Shown here in pieces: positions 27,301 to 35,207 of a stretch of DNA of 64,000 nucleotides. How positions within the stretch are numbered: position 1 is the first letter of the stretch; each line of letters begins with the position of its first letter. This DNA comes from a virus. The notes beneath the pieces were generated by a model. The model had not been told where the DNA came from. It was given only the letters and a program-made list of their open reading frames with translations, and made no database searches. The position numbers and the translations under genes were made by a program. The stretch lies in the IMG/VR virus record IMGVR_UViG_3300047322_001237, positions 124,001 to 188,000 of that record; one strand, given 5' to 3'.

Positions 27301-30300
27301 CGTCCCGTTCACATAGCCGGAAACCTGACTTGCCCAGCTCTGGGCGAGCGTTGCGCTGCTAGAAGCGTTGCTTGCGCTGGTGCTGGCCGCGCTCGCGCTA
27401 TTCGACGCATTCGTGGCGGACGTGCTGGCATTGCCCGCCTGCGTCGTCGCGGTACCGGAGCTCGTGCTCGCACTGGAAGCGGAGGAGCTCGCCTGTGTGG
27501 CATAGTACTTCGCGGAGTAGCTCGTTCCGTCGACCGTTCCGCTTGCCTGGCTGGCCCAGTTCAGTGCGCTGGTCGCGCTCGTTGCTGCATTCGATGCGGA
27601 AGCGCTCGCGGCCGATGCGCTTGACGAAGCGTTACTTGCAGACGTGCTCGCATTACTTGCCGAGGTGCCCGCTTGGTTGGCGTAGTAAAACGCCGAGTAA
27701 TAGCTCGTTCCGTTAACAACGCCCGATGATTGACTCGCCCAGTTTTGAGCAAGAGTGGCGCTGTTCGCCGCATTGGTCGCCGAAGTACTCGCTCCACCGG
27801 CACTGGTCGAAGCGCTGGATGCAGACGTGGATGCCTGTGTCGCGTAGTACTTGGCGGAGTAGCTGACGCCATCCACCATGCCGGACGCCTGACTCGCCCA
27901 GTTTTGAGCCGTCGTCGCCGAAGCACTTGCATTGGATGCCTGTGTCGTCGCCGTACTCGCGCTGGTCGATGCAGAGCTTGCGCTGGTCGATGCCGACGAA
28001 GCCGAACCACTCGCATTCGACGCCGACGTGCTCGCCGCGCTCGCGCTGCTTGCTGCGTTGGTCGCGCTGGTGCTCGCTTGTGCGGCGTAATACTTAGCCG
28101 AATAGCTGGTCCCATCGACTGTGCCAGAGGCCTGCGAAGCCCAGTTCTGCGCAGTCGCAGCCGAAGTACTCGCAGAGCCTGCCTGCGTTGCCGCGGACGA
28201 GGCGTTCGATGCCGCATTGGCTGCCGACGCATCTGCTGCACTCGCCGACGCAGCCGCTTCGCTTGCCGAGTCAGCGGCCGCACTGGCCGAACTTGCCGCG
28301 TCCGACGCCGACCCAGCTGCCTGGGCCGCCGCGAGCTGCGCATTAGAGGACGCGGTGACCGAGCTTCCGTCTTGCGGAACCCACTCCGATCCGTCGTACA
28401 CCATCAGGACGGGCGGCGCTTGCGAGGTATCCTCGTACTCTGCACCCGCTTTCAGAGGGTCGCCGTTGCCGTCGACGGCAGGAGGCGTATCGTGCCCGCC
28501 CAACCACAGCGCATTGAACGAGGCGACAGCGGCTTGAAAGGTGGAAAGACTTGTTGCGGCTTGCGTCGCAGACGATGCTGCGCTCGTCGCGCTCGCACTG
28601 GCCGCATCGGCACTGCTCGCCGCTGCACTGGCAGATCCAGCCGACTCGCCGGCGTACGTATTTGCGACATCGGCAGAACCTGCAGCTGCCGTCGCGCTCG
28701 CTGACGCTGCATCCGCGCTCGACGATGCGTTCGATTCCGCCGTCTCTGCAGAGCTCGCCGAAACTGCCGCGGTATTCGCGTAGTGCTTCGCCGAGAACTC
28801 CGACCCGTCTACCTGACCATCCGTCTTCGTCGCCCAATCCTGAGCGAGCGCCGCTGAGTCTGCCGCCGCTCCTGCGGAAGCGTCAGCAGATGTTGCCGAA
28901 CTGCTCGCATTGCTAGCCTGCGTCTGGGCATCCGAGTCCGCTGCCTGAGCCAGCTGGGCGTAATACTTGGCACCGTAGCTCACGCCATCCACGGTATCGG
29001 TCGTATCGGTCGCCCACTTCTCGGCTGTCGCTTGTGCTGCCTGCGATGCCGTTGCACTCGAAGCGGCGTCACTCGCGTGGGCTGCTGCACCGCTTTCAGA
29101 CGCGGCGGCCTGCTGAGCGTAGTAGAGGGCCGAATAGAAATTCGTGCCCCCAACGGTGCCCGTCAGTTGAGCCGCCCAGGCCTGAGCGAGCGATGCATTG
29201 TTGGCTACCGTGACCGCCTGACCGGACACTGCCGTCGCGGCTGTTTGCGCTTGCGTGGCTGAGTTCGCCGCATTGACTGCGTAATACTTCGCTGAATAAT
29301 CCAGACCATCCACTAGGCCGGAAGTCTGCGACGCCCATTGAGACGCGAGAGTTGCTGCATCTTGCGCGTCGACCACTGATGCAGCTGCTTCGCTTGCCGA
29401 CGTCTCCGCGTTCGTCGCTTGCGTACTGGCGGAGCTGTTTGCGTCCTGCGCCACCTGTGCAGAAACCGCAGCAGCCGATGCGCTGTCATCCGCATCAGTT
29501 GCTGATGCCGCTGCTGCAGCTGCGCTCGTCGAGGCGTTAGATGCGAAAGCAGAGGCCGAAGTGGCGGACTCACTTGCCGTTGCTGCGGATGTGGAAGCGG
29601 CCGATGCCGAGTTCGCGGAATCGTTGGCGCTCAACGCGGAAGCTGCTGCAGAGCTAGCCGAATCGTCAGCGCTTGCGGCTGATGCGGACGCGCTCGCTGA
29701 ACCCTGAGACACCGCGCTCGTCAGTGCCGAAGCACTCGCGGCTGCAGCGCTCGCTGAGCTTGCCGCGTCGTCAGCCGAAGAAGCTGCATTATCGGCGCTC
29801 CGCCCAGCATCGATCGAACTCGTTTCGGCAGCCGATGCGTAGTAGCTCGCCGAATAGTGAGTGCCGTCGACGGTACCCGTGCTTTGACTTGCCCACGCTT
29901 GCGCAAGCGTCGCTGAATCAGCCGCATCGTGAGCTGCAGCAGACACAGCGGCTTCCGAAGCGCTCGCGCTGGTGGCTGAGGACGACGCGGAAGTCGCTGC
30001 GTCTTGAGCGGCTTGCGCCGATGCAGCCGCATTGGTTTCTGAGTTCGACGCGGCACCGGCGTTCGCCAGCGCAGCACCCGCCGAAGTCGCAGCAGCCGTG
30101 GCCGACGCGCCAGCTTGACTCGCCGACAGCTGCGCACTCGAGGAAGCCAGTTCGCTTTCCAGATCCTGATCTTGCCAAGCTCCGTTGGCATAGACACGCA
30201 CGCGAGCCGGGCTATCGCTCGTATTCAGGTACTGTGCGCCGTCAACCAGTGGATCGCCGTTATTATCAGTCGCCGGGTCCGACGGTAATTCGCCGAGCCA

Positions 30301-30750
30301 GATCTTGTTAAACGACGTGAGCTGCCCCTGAACCTGCGCTGCAGTGGACTGCGCTTGCGTGAGCAGTGACTGGGTCGTGCTCAACGTCGACTGGGCGGTC
30401 GAAAGCTGCGTGGTGATGGTGCTCACCGCGTCGGTTGCGGTGGTTGCAGCCGTGCTCGCTGCTGCAGCGGCGCTACTCGCCGTAGTCGCTGCGCTCTCCG
30501 CTTCGGTGGCAGCACTGGTAGCCGTGGAGGCAGCGGTCTGGGCGTCCGATGCTGCCGATCCTACTGAGGCGGCAGACTGCGCCGCTTCGGTCGCACTCTG
30601 CGCGGCGGCTTGCGCGCTAGACGCCGCCTCGTGCGCATCTTCATCGACTGCTGCTACGTTCACACTGGTTTCGTGAAGCGCAGGGCCAAGCTCTTCGATC
30701 TGATTGACGAGCGCCAAGACTTGGCTGTTCAAATCGTCCATGATGCTCAT
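21373..30750 (-). CDS. Giant Ala/Ser-rich tail fibre with peptidase S74 domain, 3125 aa
   Basis: Modules in order: anchor type 1 (MSIMDDLNSQVLALVNQIEE); Ala/Ser repeats to about residue 1270, interrupted by FNKIWLG (about 147) and FNALWLG (about 745) modules and eleven WASQxxGxVDGxxYSAKYYA modules; a beta-rich shaft with about eight GRxLIGTxTDDGxxxxQVNG repeats; a domain near 2560-2900 (LNQVQVFANGSWL; FQIAHGNTGASTLSVNG); and an S74 chaperone from about 2988 (SDYRLKHKVVRL, FLAHELAEHVPHAV, terminal coiled coil). At over 9 kb it is probably a very long fibre. It forms its own unit; TATGA lies 27 nt upstream with AGGGG as ribosome site. Confidence 0.9.
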   Translation of the reverse strand: MSIMDDLNSQVLALVNQIEELGPALHETSVNVAAVDEDAHEAASSAQAAAQSATEAAQSAASVGSAASDAQTAASTATSAATEAESAATTASSAAAAASTAATTATDAVSTITTQLSTAQSTLSTTQSLLTQAQSTAAQVQGQLTSFNKIWLGELPSDPATDNNGDPLVDGAQYLNTSDSPARVRVYANGAWQDQDLESELASSSAQLSASQAGASATAAATSAGAALANAGAASNSETNAAASAQAAQDAATSASSSATSASASEAAVSAAAHDAADSATLAQAWASQSTGTVDGTHYSASYYASAAETSSIDAGRSADNAASSADDAASSASAAAASASALTSAVSQGSASASASAASADDSASSAAASALSANDSANSASAASTSAATASESATSASAFASNASTSAAAAAASATDADDSASAAAVSAQVAQDANSSASTQATNAETSASEAAASVVDAQDAATLASQWASQTSGLVDGLDYSAKYYAVNAANSATQAQTAATAVSGQAVTVANNASLAQAWAAQLTGTVGGTNFYSALYYAQQAAASESGAAAHASDAASSATASQAAQATAEKWATDTTDTVDGVSYGAKYYAQLAQAADSDAQTQASNASSSATSADASAGAAADSAALAQDWATKTDGQVDGSEFSAKHYANTAAVSASSAETAESNASSSADAASASATAAAGSADVANTYAGESAGSASAAASSADAASASATSAASSATQAATSLSTFQAAVASFNALWLGGHDTPPAVDGNGDPLKAGAEYEDTSQAPPVLMVYDGSEWVPQDGSSVTASSNAQLAAAQAAGSASDAASSASAAADSASEAAASASAADASAANAASNASSAATQAGSASTSAATAQNWASQASGTVDGTSYSAKYYAAQASTSATNAASSASAASTSASNASGSASSASTSASSASTSASTATTQASNASASATTAQNWASQASGMVDGVSYSAKYYATQASTSASSASTSAGGASTSATNAANSATLAQNWASQSSGVVNGTSYYSAFYYANQAGTSASNASTSASNASSSASAASASASNAATSATSALNWASQASGTVDGTSYSAKYYATQASSSASSASTSSGTATTQAGNASTSATNASNSASAASTSASNASSSATLAQSWASQVSGYVNGTSYYSAYYYAQQASTSAGNASTSASNASSSASAASTSASNAATSVTTAQNWASQASGTVDGTSYSAKYYANQASTSASDASTSASNASSSASAASTSASNAGTSATNAANSATAAQTAATNAQNVQINLNGIYTLNTTGGSTTLTATQYSNGIVIVKGALSSNATVVCPATSHPFILENATTGAYQVTVSMTGGSASVSVPQGKAMQLFCDGSAGIYTVSSVSGLQFNGVKPITTTGVTMDSTYAGAYTSLNLTGASNTTTLPAGSTLQAGAAVFLDVMLGTWSVKPNGTDTADFGASVTMNVNDKAMYTWSGSTWRTTLYSDQSSPSYSVSVTAPLGVFTSRAVIGGGTDDGSTALQVTGGGKFSGAVSFTGSVSVPTMAATDNSLNAANTAFVQTLVSNLIASAPGALDTLNELASALGDDPNFATTMTNNLAGKAALSGATFTGAVSAPGLTSTNGTIYSYGYAGSNSKGVIYLDSGGSHYVYFDGTSYNMPNGQLYVNGQQVWNAGNFTPGNYAALASGPTFTGAVTGTGSSSALKATNGSGTGQTSLSLYQAGMAADQKMWELVTTGASGVAGFRSINDAYSASTYAWQVYRTASSYTLDKMTIMPAGGRVLLGNVTDDGSTPVQIGGSMSAGNFYMQTSATGNSGVYGFSNANGPALAVYGSGTTNAGAMLFRTAGIEAMRLVSAGRLLVGTSTDDGSSQVQINGPVTGYGLSVFRNNSTTQYISIGASPDATNQNKIDSYSASGNAKNLNFNATTDASNTTPTAGAVGITFSTLGVQRASITQTGRFLVGTADDGANQLQVTGTAAISGRFYRGGSVDVANGYTSIAGIQNFGVGNDSFINTARFSADALCAGIGIGKSRGTTVGAQGAVIAGDELGRVSFNGSNGTSITQSAYVSATAVETFSGTAAGAYLEFRTTTAGSTGPISRMRVHDSGRVLIGTSTDDGSHLLQVNGTASFTSVSSQGMTLSNSAGTIFGSLTTGSSFSGLSIESYNSGNTSKYPVGLAPWGGRVLIGTIIDDGASEVQINPNGISAASAPVLNAPTLRVMDNKSGTGGGVSIESYQPTIQFIDLSAGAKNTRMMHNAGGLFIANDPGTNTGVFGAIGLAFHGDGYMAVGNGASLSSSVAYYANGAAPGTGTSQYGFYFTQEYNSAATSNGYTFMSAPKLQAASFTMSNLYGFIASAPTLGTGSAITTYQAFDAQDTSAATTNIAYRGKMANGTSKWNLYMDGSASNYLNGQLQIGSTTDYANGKVQIATPSTGGHGLSVVRNGQALQYIAIGTNTGLDSNAPNDHKIVGYSPSTAAKPIYIHATTDESGTLPTNGSVAINFKLLNATTGRFWQSGRFGLGVGLVDDGVNQLQVGGNIGISGSGNGLTFPDGTTQTSAYLAANPTVMTYTPPAGATSFACQQYGLNQVQVFANGSWLDPNASYTATTGNSITLATAADGMTSYSVMSGVLFQASNVVQPTVTNVTIAAGATSLTLPVSTPAGFLWIVENGSFLTPGVDFTFNGGTTATLATGAAEATDVYTLIMLQPVSFSGSALQTQVQNCSLSFANDTGVANAYAVSYLPTIGTLVNGMVLSFQIAHGNTGASTLSVNGGAAKPIYGNGHIALSGGEFVAGGFVEVMWNSTLGAWVLLENTGGSQQIAGNLSFVGTGNRITGDFANTTYANRVMFQSGSGTGTSVGALAPTASGGSGNFTVWSKSDPTNASIVQMSILDGSLASLGSSAVGTGTTLPLAFSVGGAERMRIDTGGHILIAATSAYTAGSYGSGLLTTSTSLNSIRHLIQGHANGTGYGTVYVNGSEGGASTSAIVFLNSSNAAAGSITVSTSATAFNTTSDYRLKHKVVRLDSALERVMALKPSKYAFKHDPEQREHEGFLAHELAEHVPHAVTGEKDAVWHHVELAEGHDPADIKPEDVLDVREEMLIQQVDYSKLVPVLTAALQELTVELRASRAEVAALRKEVDALKRH

Positions 30751-30773
30751 CGTGAGCCCCTATTAAAAAGAAC

Positions 30774-30785
30774 GGTCATAAAATG
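30774..30785 (-). promoter_or_regulatory. CATTTTATGA motif, putative late promoter
   Basis: Minus strand GGCATTTTATGACC, 27 nt before the giant fibre gene. Confidence 0.5.
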
Positions 30786-30811
30786 CCGTTCGTTCGGGGC
30801 AGGGCAGGCGG

Positions 30812-30845
30812 CATAACGGCTACCCGGTCCGAAGACCAGGTAGCC
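30812..30845 (-). terminator. Stem-loop terminator followed by TATGCCG
   Basis: Minus strand GGCTACC-TGGTC, TTCG loop, GACC-GGGTAGCC, then GTTATGCCGCC. Ends the unit 33337-30851. Confidence 0.7.
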
Positions 30846-30850
30846 ATCAA

Positions 30851-31291
30851 TCAGGTAGCGAATCTCGCGCAGAAGGCCATGAAGTCATACATGACATTGG
30901 GATCAATGCGCCATGCGCCGTGGTAACCCAACGAGCGCAAACACGCTCGAGAGCAGAAGAACTTCTTGTGGATGATGAAGGTGATAGGCCGCACGATGAA
31001 CCCGAGCAATCCCACGTAGTCGTAGGCCTCGCCAACATGAGCCTCGAACCATGCCCGCACCTGAGCCACGTCTCCTGGGACCGTCACGAAATCCCAGTCG
31101 CTCGCAGCAAGCGATTGGCTTTCCGCGATGCGCACACCAGTGCCGGGAACCGCCGAGGCGATGGTGTAGGTGCCGTCCGTGTTTTCCTGGAGGATCATTT
31201 CGCAGTGGGCGTAGTGACCGACTTCCCACCACCGAATGATCTTGTCCAGAAACGAGCCCGAGCCTTTATAGAACGCGATTTTTACGGCCAT
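30851..31291 (-). CDS. Permuted papain-like (YiiX/NlpC-P60 superfamily) protein, 146 aa
   Basis: Start MAVKIAFYKGSGSFLDKIIR with GGAGG upstream. His29 lies in GHYAHCEM near the N-terminus and a Cys at 113 in FFCSRACLRSLG; this His-before-Cys order is the circularly permuted NlpC/P60 arrangement. Such phage proteins may cleave peptidoglycan cross-links or lipid amides; no signal peptide is present. It overlaps the DUF4376-like gene by 10 nt and is the last gene of a fibre unit, so it may be virion-associated and act on the cell wall or on fibre processing. Confidence 0.7.
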   Translation of the reverse strand: MAVKIAFYKGSGSFLDKIIRWWEVGHYAHCEMILQENTDGTYTIASAVPGTGVRIAESQSLAASDWDFVTVPGDVAQVRAWFEAHVGEAYDYVGLLGFIVRPITFIIHKKFFCSRACLRSLGYHGAWRIDPNVMYDFMAFCARFAT

Positions 31292-31998
31292 TGGATTGCC
31301 TCCACGGCAGCGACGGAAAGTGCCGCCAAGATTTTCTGAGCGAGGTATTGGTTCTCGCCCATGAGGTTGAGGACTGCTCTCTTCGCATCCTTGCCGACCC
31401 GGAAGATCTGCATTGCGCTGTGATCGCGGAACGCCCAGGTCGGTGGATTCGTGGTGGTGTCGGCACACCAGAAGGGCGTAGACCACAGCTCCCACTGCAC
31501 CGAACCGTCCAGGATTGGTGCGTTGACGACCGTGGGCCAAAGGGGAATGTCATTGGATGTCGTCCCGCTTTGCGTCGCCACGTACAGCTGCTTGTTCACC
31601 ACCGTGTATTGATCGACCGCGACCGGGGTATTCGGCGTCCACGGATCCGCGAGCAGGTAACCCAGCACTGCATCCATGAGCGAGGAAAGCAGGTTCATCT
31701 GGTCCGTGGTTTTCGCCGGATACAGGTAGGGCTGACCCGCTGCGATAGACGTGAAGCCTGCAAAGATGGCGGCTGCGCATTCGCCTGATAGCTTCGTGAT
31801 TTGTCCGGCTTGGGCGATTTGCAACGCGCTTGCATCCGAGATCGCCTCGATCGAAGGCGGGCTCGTTGCGTAGTTGATGATGTACTGGTCCGGATTCTCG
31901 TACTGCTCCTTCGTGCAGACGACTGCGGCGGGTGGAATCGTGCCGTCGGGCGATAGACCGACGCCACCATCCATCGTGAAAAAATACGTGAGGTTCAT
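31282..31998 (-). CDS. DUF4376-like tail protein, 238 aa
   Basis: Start MNLTYFFTMDGGVGL with AAGGA 7 nt upstream. The N-terminal 50 residues resemble tail-fibre-assembly proteins. The centre, AIFAGFTSIAAGQPYLYPAKTTDQMN (about 77-102, written in two parts here for reference), and the later RDHSAMQIFRVGKDAK fit DUF4376, a domain common in phage tail loci. An insertion between them (residues 120-175) is unusual. Probably a fibre tip or assembly factor for the 442-aa fibre upstream. Confidence 0.65.
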   Translation of the reverse strand: MNLTYFFTMDGGVGLSPDGTIPPAAVVCTKEQYENPDQYIINYATSPPSIEAISDASALQIAQAGQITKLSGECAAAIFAGFTSIAAGQPYLYPAKTTDQMNLLSSLMDAVLGYLLADPWTPNTPVAVDQYTVVNKQLYVATQSGTTSNDIPLWPTVVNAPILDGSVQWELWSTPFWCADTTTNPPTWAFRDHSAMQIFRVGKDAKRAVLNLMGENQYLAQKILAALSVAAVEAIQWP

Positions 31999-32008
31999 AC
32001 GGACATCC

Positions 32009-33337
32009 TTAGTTCGGCAAGAAGGCGAACAGCGAGGACAGTTGGTTGGTGGTCGTGCCGGCGGGCGCTGTCTGAGTAAGCGTGATCGTCACGGGCGTGC
32101 CGGCCGTCACGCCGAACTGTCCGGAGGTGATGGCGAGATTGGCGCTAGCTGCATTGCTCTGGGAGCCGAGGTTGCTGGCGCCGTCGACGGTCGTGAACTC
32201 CTGGCCGATTGAACCCGTCGCGTAGCCGTAGGCGCCGCCTTGCGCGATCACCGCAATCTTTCCGTCGACCGTCGGCGTGAACGAGAACGTGGTCGAGACC
32301 GTTAACGAGCTCGTGCTGCTGGCCGTCACCAGTTGCGAGAGAAACCCCGCCTGAGGTGCAGCGCCAATGTTGTTGAGTGCTTCCGCTGGATCCACGACAT
32401 CGCTGAGGTTGTTCCCTGCGCTCAGCGTCCCGGTGCGTACGGCGCCTGCCAGGGTCGAGTAGCTCACGCGACCGAAGAGGCCTTCGCGAACCACGGCAAA
32501 ACTGTCGTCGGGCTGCAGGTCGGTAACCGGAAGCTCGGACCCGGTGACGAAACCGCTGACGAGCTGCGCAGACTTCGCGGCGTCGTTGGCCGCGTTGATG
32601 GCAGCGCTCGCGCTGTTGCCTGCGGCGCTTGCGCTATTGCTCGCGTTCGTTGCGTACTTGCTAGCGTTGTTCAGATACGTCTGGGCGTTTGCCGCGTAAT
32701 TGCTCGCTGCTGTCGCGTAGTACTTGGCGGAGTAATCGACACCGCCGATTTCCGTCATCGACGTGGCCCACGCTTGCGCGCTCGCGATGACTGCCGTGCC
32801 CTGGTTCAAGACCTGCTTCGTTTGGTCGAGCGTCTGGGCGGCCGCGACTGCGGAGGCTGCTGCGTTGTCGGATGCCGCCGAAGCCGCCCCTGCGGACTTG
32901 GCAGCAGCTTGCCCCGATGCGTCAGAGTTTGCTGCGGCTTCAGCAGATTCGAGGGCAGCCAATTGGGCCGCGGCCGCGCCATCCTGCTCGGGTTGCCAGC
33001 CACTGCCCGTGTAGACCATAAGCACGGGCGGAGATTGGCTGATGTCGCGGTACTGGGCGCCGATCTTAATCGCTCCGCCGCCGGGTCCCGTCGTGGGTGG
33101 CTCAGTCAGGTCGCCGATCCAGAGGCTGTTAAGCGTAGAGACGACTCCCTGCAAGATCGCCGCCGCATTCGCAGCATCGCGCGCCGAGGCGCTTGCGTTC
33201 GTAGCGTTCAGGTTGGCTGAGGCGGCGGCCGTGGCCGCGGTTTGCGCCGAAGCGGAAGCCGTAGTGGAAGAAGCAGCGGCCGCCGCGGCCGCCGCTTGCG
33301 CAATGGTGGTGTTCGGGTCGGTGCTTTGATCTGCCAT
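32009..33337 (-). CDS. Ala/Ser-rich tail fibre, 442 aa
   Basis: Start MADQSTDPNT, with AGGA 7 nt upstream; a GTG two codons earlier is less well placed. After an Ala-rich run comes the LNSLWIG module at about 69 (with PPVLMVYTGSGW), a single WATSMTEIGGVDYSAKYYA module, and a C-terminal beta domain (about 330-442, SSLTVSTTFSFTPTVDGKI) that is likely the tip. No S74 domain. First gene of a three-gene unit with the DUF4376-like and papain-like genes; TATGA lies 21 nt upstream. Confidence 0.85.
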   Translation of the reverse strand: MADQSTDPNTTIAQAAAAAAAASSTTASASAQTAATAAASANLNATNASASARDAANAAAILQGVVSTLNSLWIGDLTEPPTTGPGGGAIKIGAQYRDISQSPPVLMVYTGSGWQPEQDGAAAAQLAALESAEAAANSDASGQAAAKSAGAASAASDNAAASAVAAAQTLDQTKQVLNQGTAVIASAQAWATSMTEIGGVDYSAKYYATAASNYAANAQTYLNNASKYATNASNSASAAGNSASAAINAANDAAKSAQLVSGFVTGSELPVTDLQPDDSFAVVREGLFGRVSYSTLAGAVRTGTLSAGNNLSDVVDPAEALNNIGAAPQAGFLSQLVTASSTSSLTVSTTFSFTPTVDGKIAVIAQGGAYGYATGSIGQEFTTVDGASNLGSQSNAASANLAITSGQFGVTAGTPVTITLTQTAPAGTTTNQLSSLFAFLPN

Positions 33338-33353
33338 GGTCACGTCCTGAAAA

Positions 33354-33366
33354 GTTTCATACGATT
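33354..33366 (-). promoter_or_regulatory. AATCGTATGA motif, putative late promoter
   Basis: Minus strand CTGAATCGTATGAAAC, 21 nt before the 442-aa fibre gene. Confidence 0.5.
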
Positions 33367-33393
33367 CAGGCGGTACTCACGGCAGAAAGACGG

Positions 33394-33425
33394 CATAAAG
33401 GACCGCACGAAAGCGGCCCTTTATG
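33394..33425 (-). terminator. CATA-stem-loop-TATG element (terminator)
   Basis: Minus strand CATAAAGGGCCGC, TTTCG loop, TGCGGTCCTTTATGCCGTC: an almost perfect 13-bp dyad bounded by CATA and TATG, ending the 93-aa gene. Confidence 0.8.
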
Positions 33426-33455
33426 AAACTCACAGCAAGGCGATCACGCTTCTGC

Positions 33456-33737
33456 TTACGCTGCTTCACCAGCCGGTGCATCTGCCGGCGTTTGCAGTGT
33501 CGAGGGCGCGCCTGCGGGCGGTGCAAGTGGTGCACCGGCTTGCGCCGCTTGCGCCATCTGCTTCTCGACCAAGCCCATAAGCTCTTGCATATGCGCTTCC
33601 TTGAAGGACGCGTCCGCGAACTCACGCCACTTTGCCGCGGTGACGATGGTCGGTTCAAAAACTGCTTCTTGAAGGTGCTCGCCGTCATCGAGGACAACGG
33701 TCGCTTGTACTGCTACTTTGAGAAGACGAATTTTCAT
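33456..33737 (-). CDS. Hypothetical protein, 93 aa
   Basis: Start MKIRLLKVAVQATVVLDDGE with AAGGAAC upstream. N-terminal half is a beta-alpha fold; C-terminal 35 residues are Ala/Pro-rich (AGAPLAPPAGAPSTLQ). No family recognised. It forms its own unit between fibre genes, with a TATGG motif 47 nt upstream and a terminator downstream, suggesting a structural or assembly role. Confidence 0.7.
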   Translation of the reverse strand: MKIRLLKVAVQATVVLDDGEHLQEAVFEPTIVTAAKWREFADASFKEAHMQELMGLVEKQMAQAAQAGAPLAPPAGAPSTLQTPADAPAGEAA

Positions 33738-33779
33738 GATGTTCCTTTGGTTCTTGACGGTCTCTATGCCCGTACGCTT

Positions 33780-33795
33780 GCTCCATACAATGCGC
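33780..33795 (-). promoter_or_regulatory. CATTGTATGG motif, putative late promoter
   Basis: Minus strand GCGCATTGTATGGAGC, 47 nt before the 93-aa gene; a divergent member (G after TATG). Confidence 0.4.
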
Positions 33796-33812
33796 AACGG
33801 ATGATAAGAAGA

Positions 33813-35123
33813 TCACGAAGCGATGATGGCGAGCGTCGTCGAAGGAAGCACAAGGATGTTGTCCTTGTCCTTCATGATGAAAGACTTCCCCGTCTCGTAA
33901 TTGGATAGCAATGCATTGGCGCCCAGACCATTAACGGTGAGGGCGCTGCTTTGCGACCACACGCCGTTGAGGTTCTCGTACACCGTTTGGGTGGCGAGGT
34001 TATAGATCGCGTCCTGCGGATTCGTAAATTGCGTTACGCTCCAAAGGCTGTTCTGTTGTGATTCAGCGCAGAAGCCATACTGGGAGGAACCGCAGAATTT
34101 CGCGAGCAGCGGGTCCGAGGTCAGATCGATCGTGAGCGTCGCGATCAGAGTCTCCGGCGCCGACCAGTCCGATGTCGAGACTGTGATCGTGTTGCCCGTT
34201 CGCACTGCACGGATTCGGATATGCCCGTCCGTACCGTAGGTCGTTGCCTGACCGCTCCAGCCAGTCGTTGAGGTGTTGGTCACGTAGCCCGCCGCGGCAG
34301 CGCTGAGATTGCCGGCTGCGCCGTTACCCCACTTGACCTGCGACGAGCCGTTTACGACGGTCTTCGCGGCGTCGGTTGTCGACGACTGAAAGAAGTTGTA
34401 CGAGATGCCCCACAGCAAGCTCGACCCGCCAGGGCTGCGCAACGCGGACAGCGTATATTCATGACCCGTCGCTGGATCCTTGTACCAAGCGAGCAAGATG
34501 CCGATCACATCATCGTCCGAATTGGTCGACGACACCTTGACGTCGAGGATGTAGTTGTCGTATTTCTCCGTGGAGACGACGCCGATGAACGTGGCGGAGT
34601 TCGTCGTGTTTGAGATCTGTCCAGACGTGGAATCGTAAGCCCACGCCTGCAACTCCGACGAATTCGCCGGAAATGTGTCTGTGCTGTTGTGGCTGAAGCG
34701 ATACCAGCTGTTGAACACAGTCGACTGATCAGGAGCTGCGTTCATCGCTGCGTCCTGCTCTGCCTGCGAGGTCACAAAATTGCCAGAGATGAAACGCGTC
34801 ATGGTCGCGCTCTCGCTGAACAACTGCGAGATAACGCTTTCCGCAGCCGCGGCAGCAGAAGCGCTGCTTTGTGCCTGCTGAGCGTAGGTGGCCGCCGACG
34901 ACGCGGAGTTCGCCGCCTGCGTCGCAGACGTCTGAGCAGTCGTCGCTGCGCTGCTAGCCGTCGTCGCCGACGCACTCGCGCTGGTAGCGGCGGAGGACGC
35001 CGTTGCTGCATCATTATCAGCTTCGGTCACGTCATGACCGAGTTCCGCAAAGGCTGGCGCCATGCCGCTGATTTTCGCAGCCAGCACCGCGGTTGCCGCG
35101 TTGAGTTGATCCGGGATGCCCAT
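33813..35123 (-). CDS. Ala/Ser-rich tail fibre with lectin-like tip, 436 aa
   Basis: Anchor type 1 (MGIPDQLNAATAVLAAKISG), about 60 residues of Ala/Ser/Thr repeat, then from about residue 95 a non-repetitive beta-sandwich: FVTSQAEQDAAMN, TFIGVVSTEKYDNYILDVKV, DDVIGILLAWYKD. The order of strands resembles LamG/ConA-like carbohydrate-binding domains, and the WYKD/DDVIGI block recurs in phage tail tips. AGGA precedes the start and TATGA lies 27 nt upstream. Confidence 0.8.
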   Translation of the reverse strand: MGIPDQLNAATAVLAAKISGMAPAFAELGHDVTEADNDAATASSAATSASASATTASSAATTAQTSATQAANSASSAATYAQQAQSSASAAAAAESVISQLFSESATMTRFISGNFVTSQAEQDAAMNAAPDQSTVFNSWYRFSHNSTDTFPANSSELQAWAYDSTSGQISNTTNSATFIGVVSTEKYDNYILDVKVSSTNSDDDVIGILLAWYKDPATGHEYTLSALRSPGGSSLLWGISYNFFQSSTTDAAKTVVNGSSQVKWGNGAAGNLSAAAAGYVTNTSTTGWSGQATTYGTDGHIRIRAVRTGNTITVSTSDWSAPETLIATLTIDLTSDPLLAKFCGSSQYGFCAESQQNSLWSVTQFTNPQDAIYNLATQTVYENLNGVWSQSSALTVNGLGANALLSNYETGKSFIMKDKDNILVLPSTTLAIIAS

Positions 35124-35145
35124 GGTTATCCTAATCGTCGAAGTC

Positions 35146-35158
35146 TAGTCATAAAATG
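35146..35158 (-). promoter_or_regulatory. CATTTTATGA motif, putative late promoter
   Basis: Minus strand GGCATTTTATGACT, 27 nt before the 436-aa fibre gene; nearly identical to the site at 30774. Confidence 0.5.
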
Positions 35159-35175
35159 CCGAGACCGAACGACGG

Positions 35176-35207
35176 CATACGGCCCGGGGCGAACCCGGGC
35201 ACATATG
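35176..35207 (-). terminator. CATA-stem-loop-TATG element
   Basis: Minus strand CATATGTGCCCGGG, TTCGC loop, CCCGGGCCGTATGCCGTC. GC-rich stem without a real T-run, bounded by CATA and TATG. Follows the last gene of the 40564-35208 unit. Confidence 0.65.

Noticed and set aside
27000-28200. Tandem repeats that might suggest CRISPR
   Set aside because: Repeats are in frame, encode the YSAKYYA module, vary in length and lack uniform spacers.
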